Below, in pieces: positions 1 to 5,030 of a stretch of 6,802 nt of DNA. The notes under the pieces are model-generated. The model was not told the origin of the DNA and ran no database searches. It saw only the letters and a list, made by a program, of their open reading frames with translations. This stretch comes from Sulfurimonas sp. (GTDB lineage: Bacteria > Campylobacterota > Campylobacteria > Campylobacterales > Sulfurimonadaceae): positions 1 through 6,802 of the forward strand of contig JAESSH010000031.1 in the NCBI GenBank assembly GCA_016764205.1. Direction: 5' to 3'. A program made the translations under genes and the position numbers. Position 1 is the stretch's first letter. Every line of letters begins with the position of its first letter.

Positions 1-75
1 TTGGAATAGTGATAATGGTGCTGGAAACCTGCCCTTCACTAACAAAAATAGAGGGATTCATTACCTCTCTGGCTA
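1..75. other. Unresolved window edge, possible end or start of a neighbouring gene
   Basis: Two short open frames reach the left edge and neither can be confirmed. On the plus strand a frame open from base 2 ends in TGA at 80-82, reading WNSDNGAGNLPF then TNKNRGIHYLSGYY; it would be the tail of a convergent gene overlapping the stop of the minus-strand gene by a few bases. On the minus strand an ATG at 61-59 opens MNPSIFVSEGQVSSTIITIP and runs off the window, with a purine-rich AGAGAGG just upstream but only two bases from the ATG. Codon composition does not decide between them. The plus-strand tail is slightly favoured because the start spacing on the minus strand is poor. Confidence 0.25.
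50..68 (-). terminator. Possible weak intrinsic terminator after the TonB-like gene
   Basis: On the minus strand AGAGG and CCTCT form a 5-bp stem around a 9-base loop, followed by ATTTTTGTT. It lies 8 bases past the stop codon of the gene at 76-792. The stem is short, so this is a plausible but weak rho-independent terminator. Confidence 0.35.
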
Positions 76-792
76 TTATTGATATTCCAAATTTACATTA
101 CAAGTTTTTTTAGTCTTAAATAATATTTTGTATTTACCTTTAGGGATTTCTTCATTCATTGACATTGCATACATGCCTTTTATACTTATTCTTTGACCTT
201 TATATGTTAGTAGTGTGGCTCTTTCTAAGCATAATTGAGGACTTACACTAAGATTAACAAATCCATCTTTACTAGTTTTAAATATCCTTGTATACTCTTT
301 GCTTTGATACTGAAATCTCGTAGTGCCTCTTGAAATAGTTTGATAATATGGTTCTTTTGATGCTTCTTGAATATCAGAATGATTGAAATAACTTGGCTTC
401 TTCCCTATCCTGTATGAGATTATATATCTTATTTCTATTATTTCTTGTGGTGTAACAAGTTTTTTCGCAACTTTTTCAATAGCCCTTTTTGTAGCTTTAT
501 CAAGTTTTTTGTTACCACTCGTTTTTAAGAGCTTAATATGAGTTACTTTGCCAAGGGGGGGGGTAAGCATAAAACTCACAATATTTTTTTCACTCAAATT
601 TTTAAATTTTCTAACTTCTTTTTTAAGAATTATTTTAAATATATTTATATTTTTATCTTCATTATCAAGTATATAATCTTTTTGCACTTCGCTAAGCTCT
701 ACATTTTTATATAAGGCTTTCATATTTTGAGTTATTTCTATACTTGCATTGAGTAGAGATATCAATCCAAGAAGTATAATTATTAATTTCAT
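76..792 (-). CDS. Secreted protein with TonB C-terminal-like domain, function unknown, candidate phase-variable gene
   Basis: A 238-residue protein that I cannot assign to a named family member. Residues 1-16 (MKLIIILLGLISLLNA) are a classical signal peptide, so the mature protein should be periplasmic or exported. Residues about 55-130 resemble the TonB C-terminal fold: a strand with LTPPLGKVTHIKLLKTSG, then NKKLDKATKRAIEKVAKKL, matching the family pattern of a 'DpdGkV..v.vv.SSGn..LD.aa..ai' core. A true energy transducer TonB has an uncleaved N-terminal anchor and a Pro-rich spacer; both are missing here. Residues 150-238 look beta-rich and hold the only mature cysteines (188, 231), which could form a disulfide; I do not recognise this part. 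The start is supported by AGGG about 7 bases upstream. Nine consecutive C residues encode Thr77-Pro-Pro-Leu80; gain or loss of one base would truncate the protein early. The gene follows rnpB on the same strand but is separated by about 210 bases, so it probably has its own promoter. Confidence 0.8.
   Translation of the reverse strand: MKLIIILLGLISLLNASIEITQNMKALYKNVELSEVQKDYILDNEDKNINIFKIILKKEVRKFKNLSEKNIVSFMLTPPLGKVTHIKLLKTSGNKKLDKATKRAIEKVAKKLVTPQEIIEIRYIISYRIGKKPSYFNHSDIQEASKEPYYQTISRGTTRFQYQSKEYTRIFKTSKDGFVNLSVSPQLCLERATLLTYKGQRISIKGMYAMSMNEEIPKGKYKILFKTKKTCNVNLEYQ
555..563. repeat. Homopolymeric G9/C9 tract inside the coding sequence
   Basis: Nine G on the plus strand, read as nine C in the minus-strand gene at codons 77-80. 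In this AT-rich sequence such a run stands out. G/C runs of this size mediate slipped-strand phase variation in Campylobacter and Helicobacter. With eight C the frame reads L-A-K-stop after Pro79 (82 residues in all); with ten it reads P-W-Q-S-N-S-Y-stop (86 residues). The length seen here is the ON state. Confidence 0.85.
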
Positions 793-929
793 TTAACACC
801 CTGTTTCAATTTAATCTTACCATTGCTAGCAGTTTTTCTTCTTCTTAAGTTCATAATAATATCATAAAAAGAAAAAGTCAGTTTAAAGAAGAATTAGAGA
901 ATGTTTCAGAATATTCATATTATCAGTAC

Positions 930-953
930 ATTTAATATTTATTAATATTAAAT
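930..953. repeat. AT-only inverted repeat downstream of rnpB
   Basis: ATTTAATA (930-937) and TATTAAAT (946-953) are perfect complements around an 8-base AT-rich centre. It lies in the gap between rnpB and the TonB-like gene. No T-run follows on the minus strand, so it is not a convincing terminator. AT-only palindromes arise easily by chance here and no function is assigned. Confidence 0.4.
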
Positions 954-975
954 CAGCTTGTATTTGGAGTTATTC

Positions 976-994
976 AAGCCCTATAAATAGGCTT
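976..994. other. Stem-loop just past the rnpB 3' end
   Basis: AAGCC (976-980) pairs with GGCTT (990-994) around a 9-base loop, 12 bases beyond the P1 helix of RNase P RNA. On the minus strand, the rnpB sense, it is followed by GAATAACT rather than a T-run. On the plus strand it is followed by only two further T. It may help stop rnpB transcription or mark a processing end, but it is not a canonical terminator. Confidence 0.35.
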
Positions 995-1003
995 TTAAAG
1001 AAG

Positions 1004-1424
1004 ACAGGTATAACATAAGCCGAGTTTTGTTTTGATAGGATTAATCTACTCCATGATTTACATCATGTCTCTAGCGAAACAGTAGCATTGTAAGACGCTG
1101 ACCACCTGTTTCTTGCTGCCATGTTGGGTTTACAAGCTCTCTATATTACTATAGAGACTGGTAGGCTCTTACCCCACCTTTTCACCTTTACTACTTTTAG
1201 CTCGCAAAAAGTTAGAAAAATACCGAAAGTACTTTTATGCTTTAGTGCCTTAGCGGCTAGCGAAAGTTATTTGGGCTTTTGCTCAAATAACGACTAATAG
1301 TAGAAGTCTATTTTCTGTTGCACTTTCCCTCGCATTACTACGGCCATTCGTTAAATGGAACACTGTCTTACAGCAGCTCGGACTTTCCTCTTGATTATTC
1401 AAGTCGCTATCTGTTATACCTACG
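1004..1424 (-). ncRNA. rnpB: RNase P RNA, bacterial type A
   Basis: Catalytic RNA of ribonuclease P, which removes the 5' leader from pre-tRNAs. Reading the minus strand, the conserved blocks appear in order: GAGGAAAGTCCGAGC (1390 down to 1376), AGTGCAACAGA (1324-1314), GGTGAAAAGGTGGGGTAAGA then GCCTACCAG (1186-1158), GTAAACCCAACATGGCAGCA (around 1135-1115), and near the 3' end AAAACTCGGCTTAT. The P1 helix closes the molecule perfectly: GGTATAAC (1420-1413) with GTTATACC (1014-1007), extended by an A-U and two wobble pairs. The mature ends are estimated from P1. At about 415-420 nt it is longer than the roughly 377 nt of E. coli; the extra length lies between the AACAGA and GGTGAAA blocks, in the P12 region. 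A hairpin at 1390-1403 fits P3. The 5' end faces the regulatory region shared with the TetR gene. Confidence 0.96.
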
Positions 1425-1431
1425 TAATTTT

Positions 1432-1437
1432 ACTATA
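1432..1437 (-). promoter_or_regulatory. Probable -10 element of the rnpB promoter
   Basis: TATAGT on the minus strand lies about 8 bases upstream of the predicted 5' end of RNase P RNA. Upstream (1440-1462) is a very AT-rich run without a clear -35 hexamer, as is usual for sigma-70 promoters in Campylobacterota. The call rests on position and sequence only. Confidence 0.55.
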
Positions 1438-1469
1438 GAAATTCTTTATATATTATTTATTTAGCATAT

Positions 1470-1483
1470 GAACACATGTTAAC
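1470..1483 (+). promoter_or_regulatory. Operator-like site 1 of 4
   Basis: GAACACATGTTAAC, an imperfect palindrome. The surrounding 20 bases (1465-1484) match those of site 2 (1497-1516) at 19 positions. It lies farthest from the TetR gene and only about 45 bp upstream of the predicted rnpB start, so it could affect either promoter. Confidence 0.7.
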
Positions 1484-1501
1484 TAACTTTGTGTATCATA
1501 T

Positions 1502-1515
1502 GAACACTTGTTAAC
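1502..1515 (+). promoter_or_regulatory. Operator-like site 2 of 4
   Basis: GAACACTTGTTAAC, centred 32 bp from site 1. It covers the -35 position of the candidate TetR-gene promoter whose -10 is at 1526-1531. The 17 bases at 1498-1514 recur exactly, inverted, as site 4. Confidence 0.75.
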
Positions 1516-1525
1516 TTATGTAAAC

Positions 1526-1531
1526 TATAAG
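1526..1531 (+). promoter_or_regulatory. Candidate -10 element of the TetR-family gene
   Basis: TATAAG directly abuts operator-like site 3, which would then cover the transcription start. A second candidate, TATATT at 1560-1565, overlaps site 4 and would give a start about 28 bases before the ATG. Either promoter would be blocked by a repressor bound at these sites, which fits autorepression. The choice between them is not resolvable by eye. Confidence 0.4.
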
Positions 1532-1546
1532 TGAACGATTGTTCAC
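1531..1546 (+). promoter_or_regulatory. Operator-like site 3 of 4, the most symmetric
   Basis: GTGAACGATTGTTCAC has perfect 6-bp arms (GTGAAC and GTTCAC) around GATT. Its core at 1533-1546 aligns with the other sites as GAAC-R-M-W-TGTT-M-A-C. It is centred 31 bp from site 2. The GTG within it is not the start codon of the downstream gene. Confidence 0.78.
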
Positions 1547-1562
1547 AAACTAAAGAGAATAT

Positions 1563-1576
1563 ATTAACAAGTGTTC
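1563..1576 (-). promoter_or_regulatory. Operator-like site 4 of 4, inverted
   Basis: The minus strand reads GAACACTTGTTAAT. The 17 bases at 1564-1580 are the exact reverse complement of 1498-1514 (site 2). It is centred 30 bp from site 3 and ends 23 bases before the start codon of the TetR-family gene, just upstream of its ribosome binding site. Confidence 0.75.
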
Positions 1577-1599
1577 ATATATCAAATAAAGGTTCATTT

Positions 1600-2217
1600 A
1601 TGCCCGAAAACACGACACCTACTAAGGTAAGTAGTACAAAATTTAAAATACTCAAAGAAGCAAAGATACTCTTCTCTGAGTTAGGATATAAAGGAGCTAG
1701 TGTAAGAAAAATAGCTTCAAAAGTGGGAATTAGGGAAAGTGCCTTATATAATCATTTTAAAAACAAAGAAGAAATATTTCTTAACATATCAAAAGATATT
1801 TTCGCTTCGCCCTTCTCTTTTGGTGATGAATCTATTGGGGAAATAGCGATGAAAGGCAAGGTATTTTTAAAAAAGTATGCTATGCAGTACAAGCTCCTTG
1901 CCTTTGACAAGAACAACGAAAGCATGTTTCAAATACTCTTGATAGAACTCCTGCAAAACAAAGTACTGAGAGAGCAGTTTATGAGCGAATTTCACGATAA
2001 AAATGTAAAAATATTGTCTGAGGGCTTCTTTGTTATGATGCAAAACAATTTAGTACGTCCAGGCGACCCTATGATGATGTCATACGAGTTCTTATCCACC
2101 CTCTTCTACATAAGACTTCAAGTGACACTTTTACGCTTTGATGCTTACTCTACGAATGCTTTGTCAACACAGTTTGAAAAACATGTAGATTTTTTCTGGG
2201 ACAGCATAAAGGTTTAA
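1600..2217 (+). CDS. TetR/AcrR-family transcriptional repressor, ligand unknown
   Basis: A 205-residue DNA-binding regulator of the TetR/AcrR family, about the usual length. The N-terminal three-helix domain spans about residues 14-62; residues 34-53 (SVRKIASKVGIRESALYNHF) are the helix-turn-helix, with the family-typical ESALYNHFKNKEEIF following. Residues 70-205 form the variable, helical ligand-binding and dimerisation part, rich in Phe and Met, so a hydrophobic effector is plausible but not shown. The ATG at 1600 is chosen because AAAGG sits 7 bases upstream and the helical domain then starts normally. An upstream in-frame GTG (1531) would place the operator sites within the coding sequence. 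The gene is monocistronic: rnpB diverges upstream and a Crp/Fnr gene converges downstream, so no pump or enzyme is beside it. Four operator-like repeats in front of it suggest strong autorepression. The regulated target is probably elsewhere. Confidence 0.93.
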   Translation: MPENTTPTKVSSTKFKILKEAKILFSELGYKGASVRKIASKVGIRESALYNHFKNKEEIFLNISKDIFASPFSFGDESIGEIAMKGKVFLKKYAMQYKLLAFDKNNESMFQILLIELLQNKVLREQFMSEFHDKNVKILSEGFFVMMQNNLVRPGDPMMMSYEFLSTLFYIRLQVTLLRFDAYSTNALSTQFEKHVDFFWDSIKV

Positions 2218-2241
2218 TATTATAAGATATTAAACCTTTAT
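2206..2241 (+). terminator. Intrinsic terminator of the TetR gene, overlapping both convergent stop codons
   Basis: ATAAAGGTTTAATAT (2206-2220) and ATATTAAACCTTTAT (2227-2241) form a perfect 15-bp stem with a 6-base loop. On the plus strand it is followed by the T-rich ATTTATTTTTTAC, fitting termination of the TetR-gene transcript. On the minus strand no T-run follows, so it is a poorer terminator for the convergent Crp/Fnr gene. Both genes end within the stem. Confidence 0.8.
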
Positions 2242-2856
2242 ATATTTATTTTTTACTTTTATCAACTTTTCATCCTTGAGTAAAGACTTTACATTACGAG
2301 AAAATGTCTCAGCTTTCATTCCTAAAAGTGATGCTATTTCATATTGTTTTAACTCTACCCCCAAACTATTGTTTTTTTCATAAAAGGATAAGATTTTTTC
2401 TTTTGCACTTGAAGCAATGTTGAGATGAATATTATTTTGTAAAAGTTGTATTTTACTAAGTAAGGATTGAATGACCGCATAGGAGATATGTGAATCATGT
2501 AAAAAGTCTTTTTTAAAGCTATTGAGTTCTATTTTTATTACAGCTCCATCAGATTTAAATACAGCACTTGATGGAAATGGAAGCTCTTTTAAGATTGCTG
2601 GTTCTGCCAGTAAAGAAAAAGGACTGAATAAGCCTATAATAATTTCATTACCCTTATCGTCATGCTTAAAAATACTGACTAAGCCTTCAATCAAAACAAG
2701 AAGATGCTCACTTTTCTCACCTTTCATAAAGAGGTAAGAGTCTTTTTTGTAGTTATGCATAGAGCAGATTTTAACGAGTTTATCAAGTTCCTCATCCTTC
2801 ATGCCAGAAAAAAGGTAGATGTCAGTTAAAATATTTTTGAGCGATTTGTTTTTCAT
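2230..2856 (-). CDS. Crp/Fnr-family transcriptional regulator
   Basis: A 208-residue regulator of the Crp/Fnr superfamily. Residues about 6-115 form the cyclic-nucleotide-binding-like beta-roll (LFSGMKDEELDKLVKIC ... FMKGEKSEHLLVLIEGLVSIF); about 118-147 is the long dimerisation helix; about 148-208 is the winged helix-turn-helix with recognition helix KAETFSRNVKSLL (181-193). Glu183, Ser186 and Arg187 match the E-xx-SR pattern by which FNR reads TTGAT half-sites. The sensor is neither cAMP-type nor FeS-type: the phosphate-binding Arg-Ser of CRP is replaced by Ser-Ser (96-97), and there is only one Cys (31). The signal is therefore unknown; redox, nitrosative or heme sensing by relatives is only suggestive. 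It begins 78 bases after sucD on the same strand but behind a terminator. No Shine-Dalgarno is visible before the ATG. An internal Met19 would cut into the conserved N-terminal segment. Confidence 0.9.
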   Translation of the reverse strand: MKNKSLKNILTDIYLFSGMKDEELDKLVKICSMHNYKKDSYLFMKGEKSEHLLVLIEGLVSIFKHDDKGNEIIIGLFSPFSLLAEPAILKELPFPSSAVFKSDGAVIKIELNSFKKDFLHDSHISYAVIQSLLSKIQLLQNNIHLNIASSAKEKILSFYEKNNSLGVELKQYEIASLLGMKAETFSRNVKSLLKDEKLIKVKNKYIKV

Positions 2857-2857
2857 G

Positions 2858-2871
2858 AGATAATTTTATCT
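2858..2871. promoter_or_regulatory. Palindrome and candidate promoter at the Crp/Fnr gene start
   Basis: AGATAATTTTATCT has 6-bp arms around TT and ends one base before the ATG at 2856. It does not fit the FNR box (TTGAT-N4-ATCAA) because the GAT and ATC are six, not four, apart. On the minus strand TAAAAT (2868-2863) within it could be a -10 element that would start transcription at or next to the ATG. An autoregulatory site or chance are both possible. Confidence 0.35.
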
Positions 2872-2899
2872 AATAATTTAGATTTGGAGATTAACAAAG

Positions 2900-2925
2900 A
2901 AGGTAGGCGTGACTTTACCTACCTT
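2900..2925 (-). terminator. Intrinsic terminator of the mdh-fumC-sucC-sucD operon
   Basis: On the minus strand AAGGTAGG and CCTACCTT form a perfect 8-bp stem around a 10-base loop, followed by CTTTGTTAATC. It begins 9 bases after the sucD stop codon and separates the operon from the Crp/Fnr gene. The tail is only moderately T-rich, so some read-through into the regulator is possible. Confidence 0.75.
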
Positions 2926-2934
2926 GAGTGAAAG

Positions 2935-3807
2935 TTATTTAGCTAAAGCCTTTGTAACAGCCTTTCCAATTTCTGCAGGAGAAATTACAACTGTAACACC
3001 AGCAGCTTCTAGCGCTTCCATCTTTTCTTTAGCAGTTCCAGCAGAACCAGAAACAATAGCACCAGCGTGACCCATAGTCTTCCCTTTAGGAGCAGTTTGA
3101 CCCGCAATAAAAGCTACAACAGGTTTAGTGATTTGCTCTTTGATTAGTTTTGCTGCTTGAATTTCAAGATCTCCACCAATTTCACCAATCATAACGATAC
3201 ATTCAGTATCAGGATCAGCTTCAAACATTGGTAAGAGTTCATTGTATGAAAGACCAATAATTGGGTCTCCACCGATACCAACAGCAGTTGAAATACCAAA
3301 ACCTTCTTTACAAACTTGATTTGCACCCTCGTACGTTAATGTACCGCTTTTTGAGATAAGACCAACATTACCTTTTTTGAAAACCATACCAGGCATGATT
3401 CCAATTTTACATTCCTCAGCGGTAATAATACCCGGACAGTTTGGCCCAAGTGTTTTCATACCGTGTTTTGTAGCATATGCTTTAGCCATTTGCATATCTT
3501 GAACTGGAGCACCTTCTGTAATAATTACAGCAAGTTCAATCCCAGCTTGAGCAGCTTCCATAACGGCGTCACCAACAAAAGCAGGTGGAACAAAAATCAT
3601 AGAAACTGTAGCACTAGTAGTTTTAACAGCTTCTCTAACAGTATTAAAAACTGGTTTTCCTAAATGTTCTTGACCGCCCTTGTTTGGTGTAACACCACCA
3701 ACAATTTGTGTTCCGTATGCTAAACATTGTTCAGCATGAAAAGAACCCTCTTTCCCTGTAAAACCTTGAACGATTACTTTTGTATCTTTATTTACTAAAA
3801 TTGACAT
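2935..3807 (-). CDS. sucD: Succinyl-CoA synthetase (succinate-CoA ligase), alpha subunit
   Basis: The alpha subunit of succinyl-CoA synthetase, a cytoplasmic enzyme that reversibly joins succinate and CoA using a nucleoside triphosphate. At 290 residues it has normal length. The N-terminal CoA-binding Rossmann domain carries [17 protein letters not shown] (11-27), and GPNCPGII (121-128) follows. The C-terminal ligase domain carries the phosphohistidine motif GHAGAI with His247, equivalent to His246 of E. coli, and [12 protein letters not shown] just before it. GGGAG about 7 bases upstream supports the start. It lies 20 bases after sucC and is the last gene of the operon, followed by a terminator. 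In autotrophic relatives the enzyme runs toward succinyl-CoA in the reductive TCA cycle; the sequence alone does not fix the direction. Confidence 0.98.
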   Translation of the reverse strand: MSILVNKDTKVIVQGFTGKEGSFHAEQCLAYGTQIVGGVTPNKGGQEHLGKPVFNTVREAVKTTSATVSMIFVPPAFVGDAVMEAAQAGIELAVIITEGAPVQDMQMAKAYATKHGMKTLGPNCPGIITAEECKIGIMPGMVFKKGNVGLISKSGTLTYEGANQVCKEGFGISTAVGIGGDPIIGLSYNELLPMFEADPDTECIVMIGEIGGDLEIQAAKLIKEQITKPVVAFIAGQTAPKGKTMGHAGAIVSGSAGTAKEKMEALEAAGVTVVISPAEIGKAVTKALAK

Positions 3808-3827
3808 TAATTATTCTCCCTTTCTTC

Positions 3828-5000
3828 TTATGCTTGTTTTGCAGCAGCTACTGCTTTTGCAGCACCGTCACCTAAATCATCCGCAACAATTAAGTTGGCT
3901 ATATTTGCATTTTTAAGGATTTCAGATGCTTCAGGAGCATTTGTTCCATCAAGACGAACAATTACAGGTACATTAACATCTGTAATCTTAGTTGCTTCAA
4001 TGATTCCATTTGCAATACGATCACAACGAACAATTCCACCAAAAATATTTACAAAAATAGCTTTTACCTTAGGGTTTTTAAGAATAATCTCAAATCCTTT
4101 AGCAACAGTCTCAGCATTTGCACTTCCACCAACATCAAGGAAGTTAGCAGGAGTTCCACCCATGTAGTTAATTGTATCCATAGTACCCATAGCAAGTCCA
4201 GCACCATTTACCATACAACCAATTTCGCCATCAAGAGCAACATAAGAAAGACCGTACTTAGCAGCTTCTACTTCATCAGCATCTTCTTCAAATAAATCTC
4301 GCATTGCAAGAATTTCTGGTTGACGACCAAGAGCTGAGTTATCAAAGCCCATTTTTCCATCAAGTGCTAAAAATTCACCATTACCAGTTTTTACAAGAGG
4401 ATTAATTTCAATCATCTCTGCGTCATTTTCCATATAAAGTTTAAAAAGTTTTTTTGCAAATGCAATAATATTTTTTTGCTCATTTTTTTCAGTAATACCA
4501 AGTCCAAATGCTAATTCACGCCCGTGAAAACCTTGAAAACCTATAGTAGGGTCAACAGGGATAGTAATAATTTTTTCAGGAGTATTTTCAGCTACATCTT
4601 CAATGTTCATACCACCCTCTGTAGAAGCCATAGTTAAAGGCATTTCTAGTTTTCTATCTAGAACAACTGAAAGGTATAGTTCTGATTTAATATCAGCACC
4701 ATCTTCGATATAGAGTTTTTGAACAAGTTTACCTTCGTTCGTCGTTTGGTGTGTAACCAAAGTCATACCAAGAATCTCGTTAGAAAGTGCTTCTACTTCT
4801 TCTAAAGATTTAGCTAGTTTAACACCACCACCCAAACCACGTCCACCTGCATGAATTTGTGCTTTAACAACCCATACTGGACCGCCTAATTCTTTAGCAG
4901 CTTTAACTGCATCTGCAACGCTTTCAACCATTATACCCTTTGGTACTGGTATGCCATATTTAGCAAAAATTTGTTTCGCTTGATATTCATGTATATTCAT
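3828..5000 (-). CDS. sucC: Succinyl-CoA synthetase (succinate-CoA ligase), beta subunit
   Basis: The nucleotide-binding beta subunit that pairs with the sucD product. Its 390 residues match the usual length of about 388. The N-terminal ATP-grasp domain begins MNIHEYQAKQIFAKYGIPVP and has the nucleotide loop VVKAQIHAGGRGLGGGVKLA (44-63). Metal ligands are in EINPLV (Asn200) and LALDGKM (Asp214). The C-terminal domain has the conserved FLDVGGSA (287-294) and NIFGGIVRCD (318-327), the segment contacting the phosphohistidine of the alpha subunit. ATP versus GTP preference cannot be told from what I can see. AAGGAG sits 5 bases before the ATG. The gene starts 30 bases after fumC and is followed by sucD after 20 bases, consistent with coupled synthesis of the two subunits. 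Confidence 0.98.
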   Translation of the reverse strand: MNIHEYQAKQIFAKYGIPVPKGIMVESVADAVKAAKELGGPVWVVKAQIHAGGRGLGGGVKLAKSLEEVEALSNEILGMTLVTHQTTNEGKLVQKLYIEDGADIKSELYLSVVLDRKLEMPLTMASTEGGMNIEDVAENTPEKIITIPVDPTIGFQGFHGRELAFGLGITEKNEQKNIIAFAKKLFKLYMENDAEMIEINPLVKTGNGEFLALDGKMGFDNSALGRQPEILAMRDLFEEDADEVEAAKYGLSYVALDGEIGCMVNGAGLAMGTMDTINYMGGTPANFLDVGGSANAETVAKGFEIILKNPKVKAIFVNIFGGIVRCDRIANGIIEATKITDVNVPVIVRLDGTNAPEASEILKNANIANLIVADDLGDGAAKAVAAAKQA

Positions 5001-5030
5001 CTATTCTCCTTGTGATATATATTAAATTGA

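Noticed and set aside
976..994. Stem-loop as a standard rho-independent terminator of rnpB
   Set aside because: No T-run follows on the rnpB strand; it is kept only as a stem-loop of uncertain role.
1390..1403. CTTGATTATTCAAG as an FNR-type operator
   Set aside because: The spacing between TTGA and TCAA is four rather than six, and the palindrome is the P3 hairpin of RNase P RNA.
1531..1599. GTG at 1531 as the start of the TetR-family gene, giving 228 residues
   Set aside because: The GTG is part of the perfect palindrome of site 3, site 4 would lie inside the coding sequence, the added 23 residues do not resemble a TetR N-terminus, and the ATG at 1600 has a well-placed AAAGG.
1440..1600. 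Repeated GAACA/TGTTAAC units as a CRISPR array
   Set aside because: Repeats are 14-20 bases, imperfect, one is inverted, and the gaps of about 17 bases are far too short for spacers; they fit operators beside a repressor gene.
2522..2737. Plus-strand open frame of 71 codons
   Set aside because: It is antisense to the well-supported Crp/Fnr gene and its translation has no recognisable features.
3463..3663. Plus-strand open frame of 66 codons within sucD
   Set aside because: It is a shadow of a conserved gene on the other strand, with a His/Asn/Ser-rich translation typical of antisense frames.
3895..4167. Plus-strand open frame of 90 codons within sucC
   Set aside because: It is antisense to conserved sucC sequence, with no ribosome binding site or domain.
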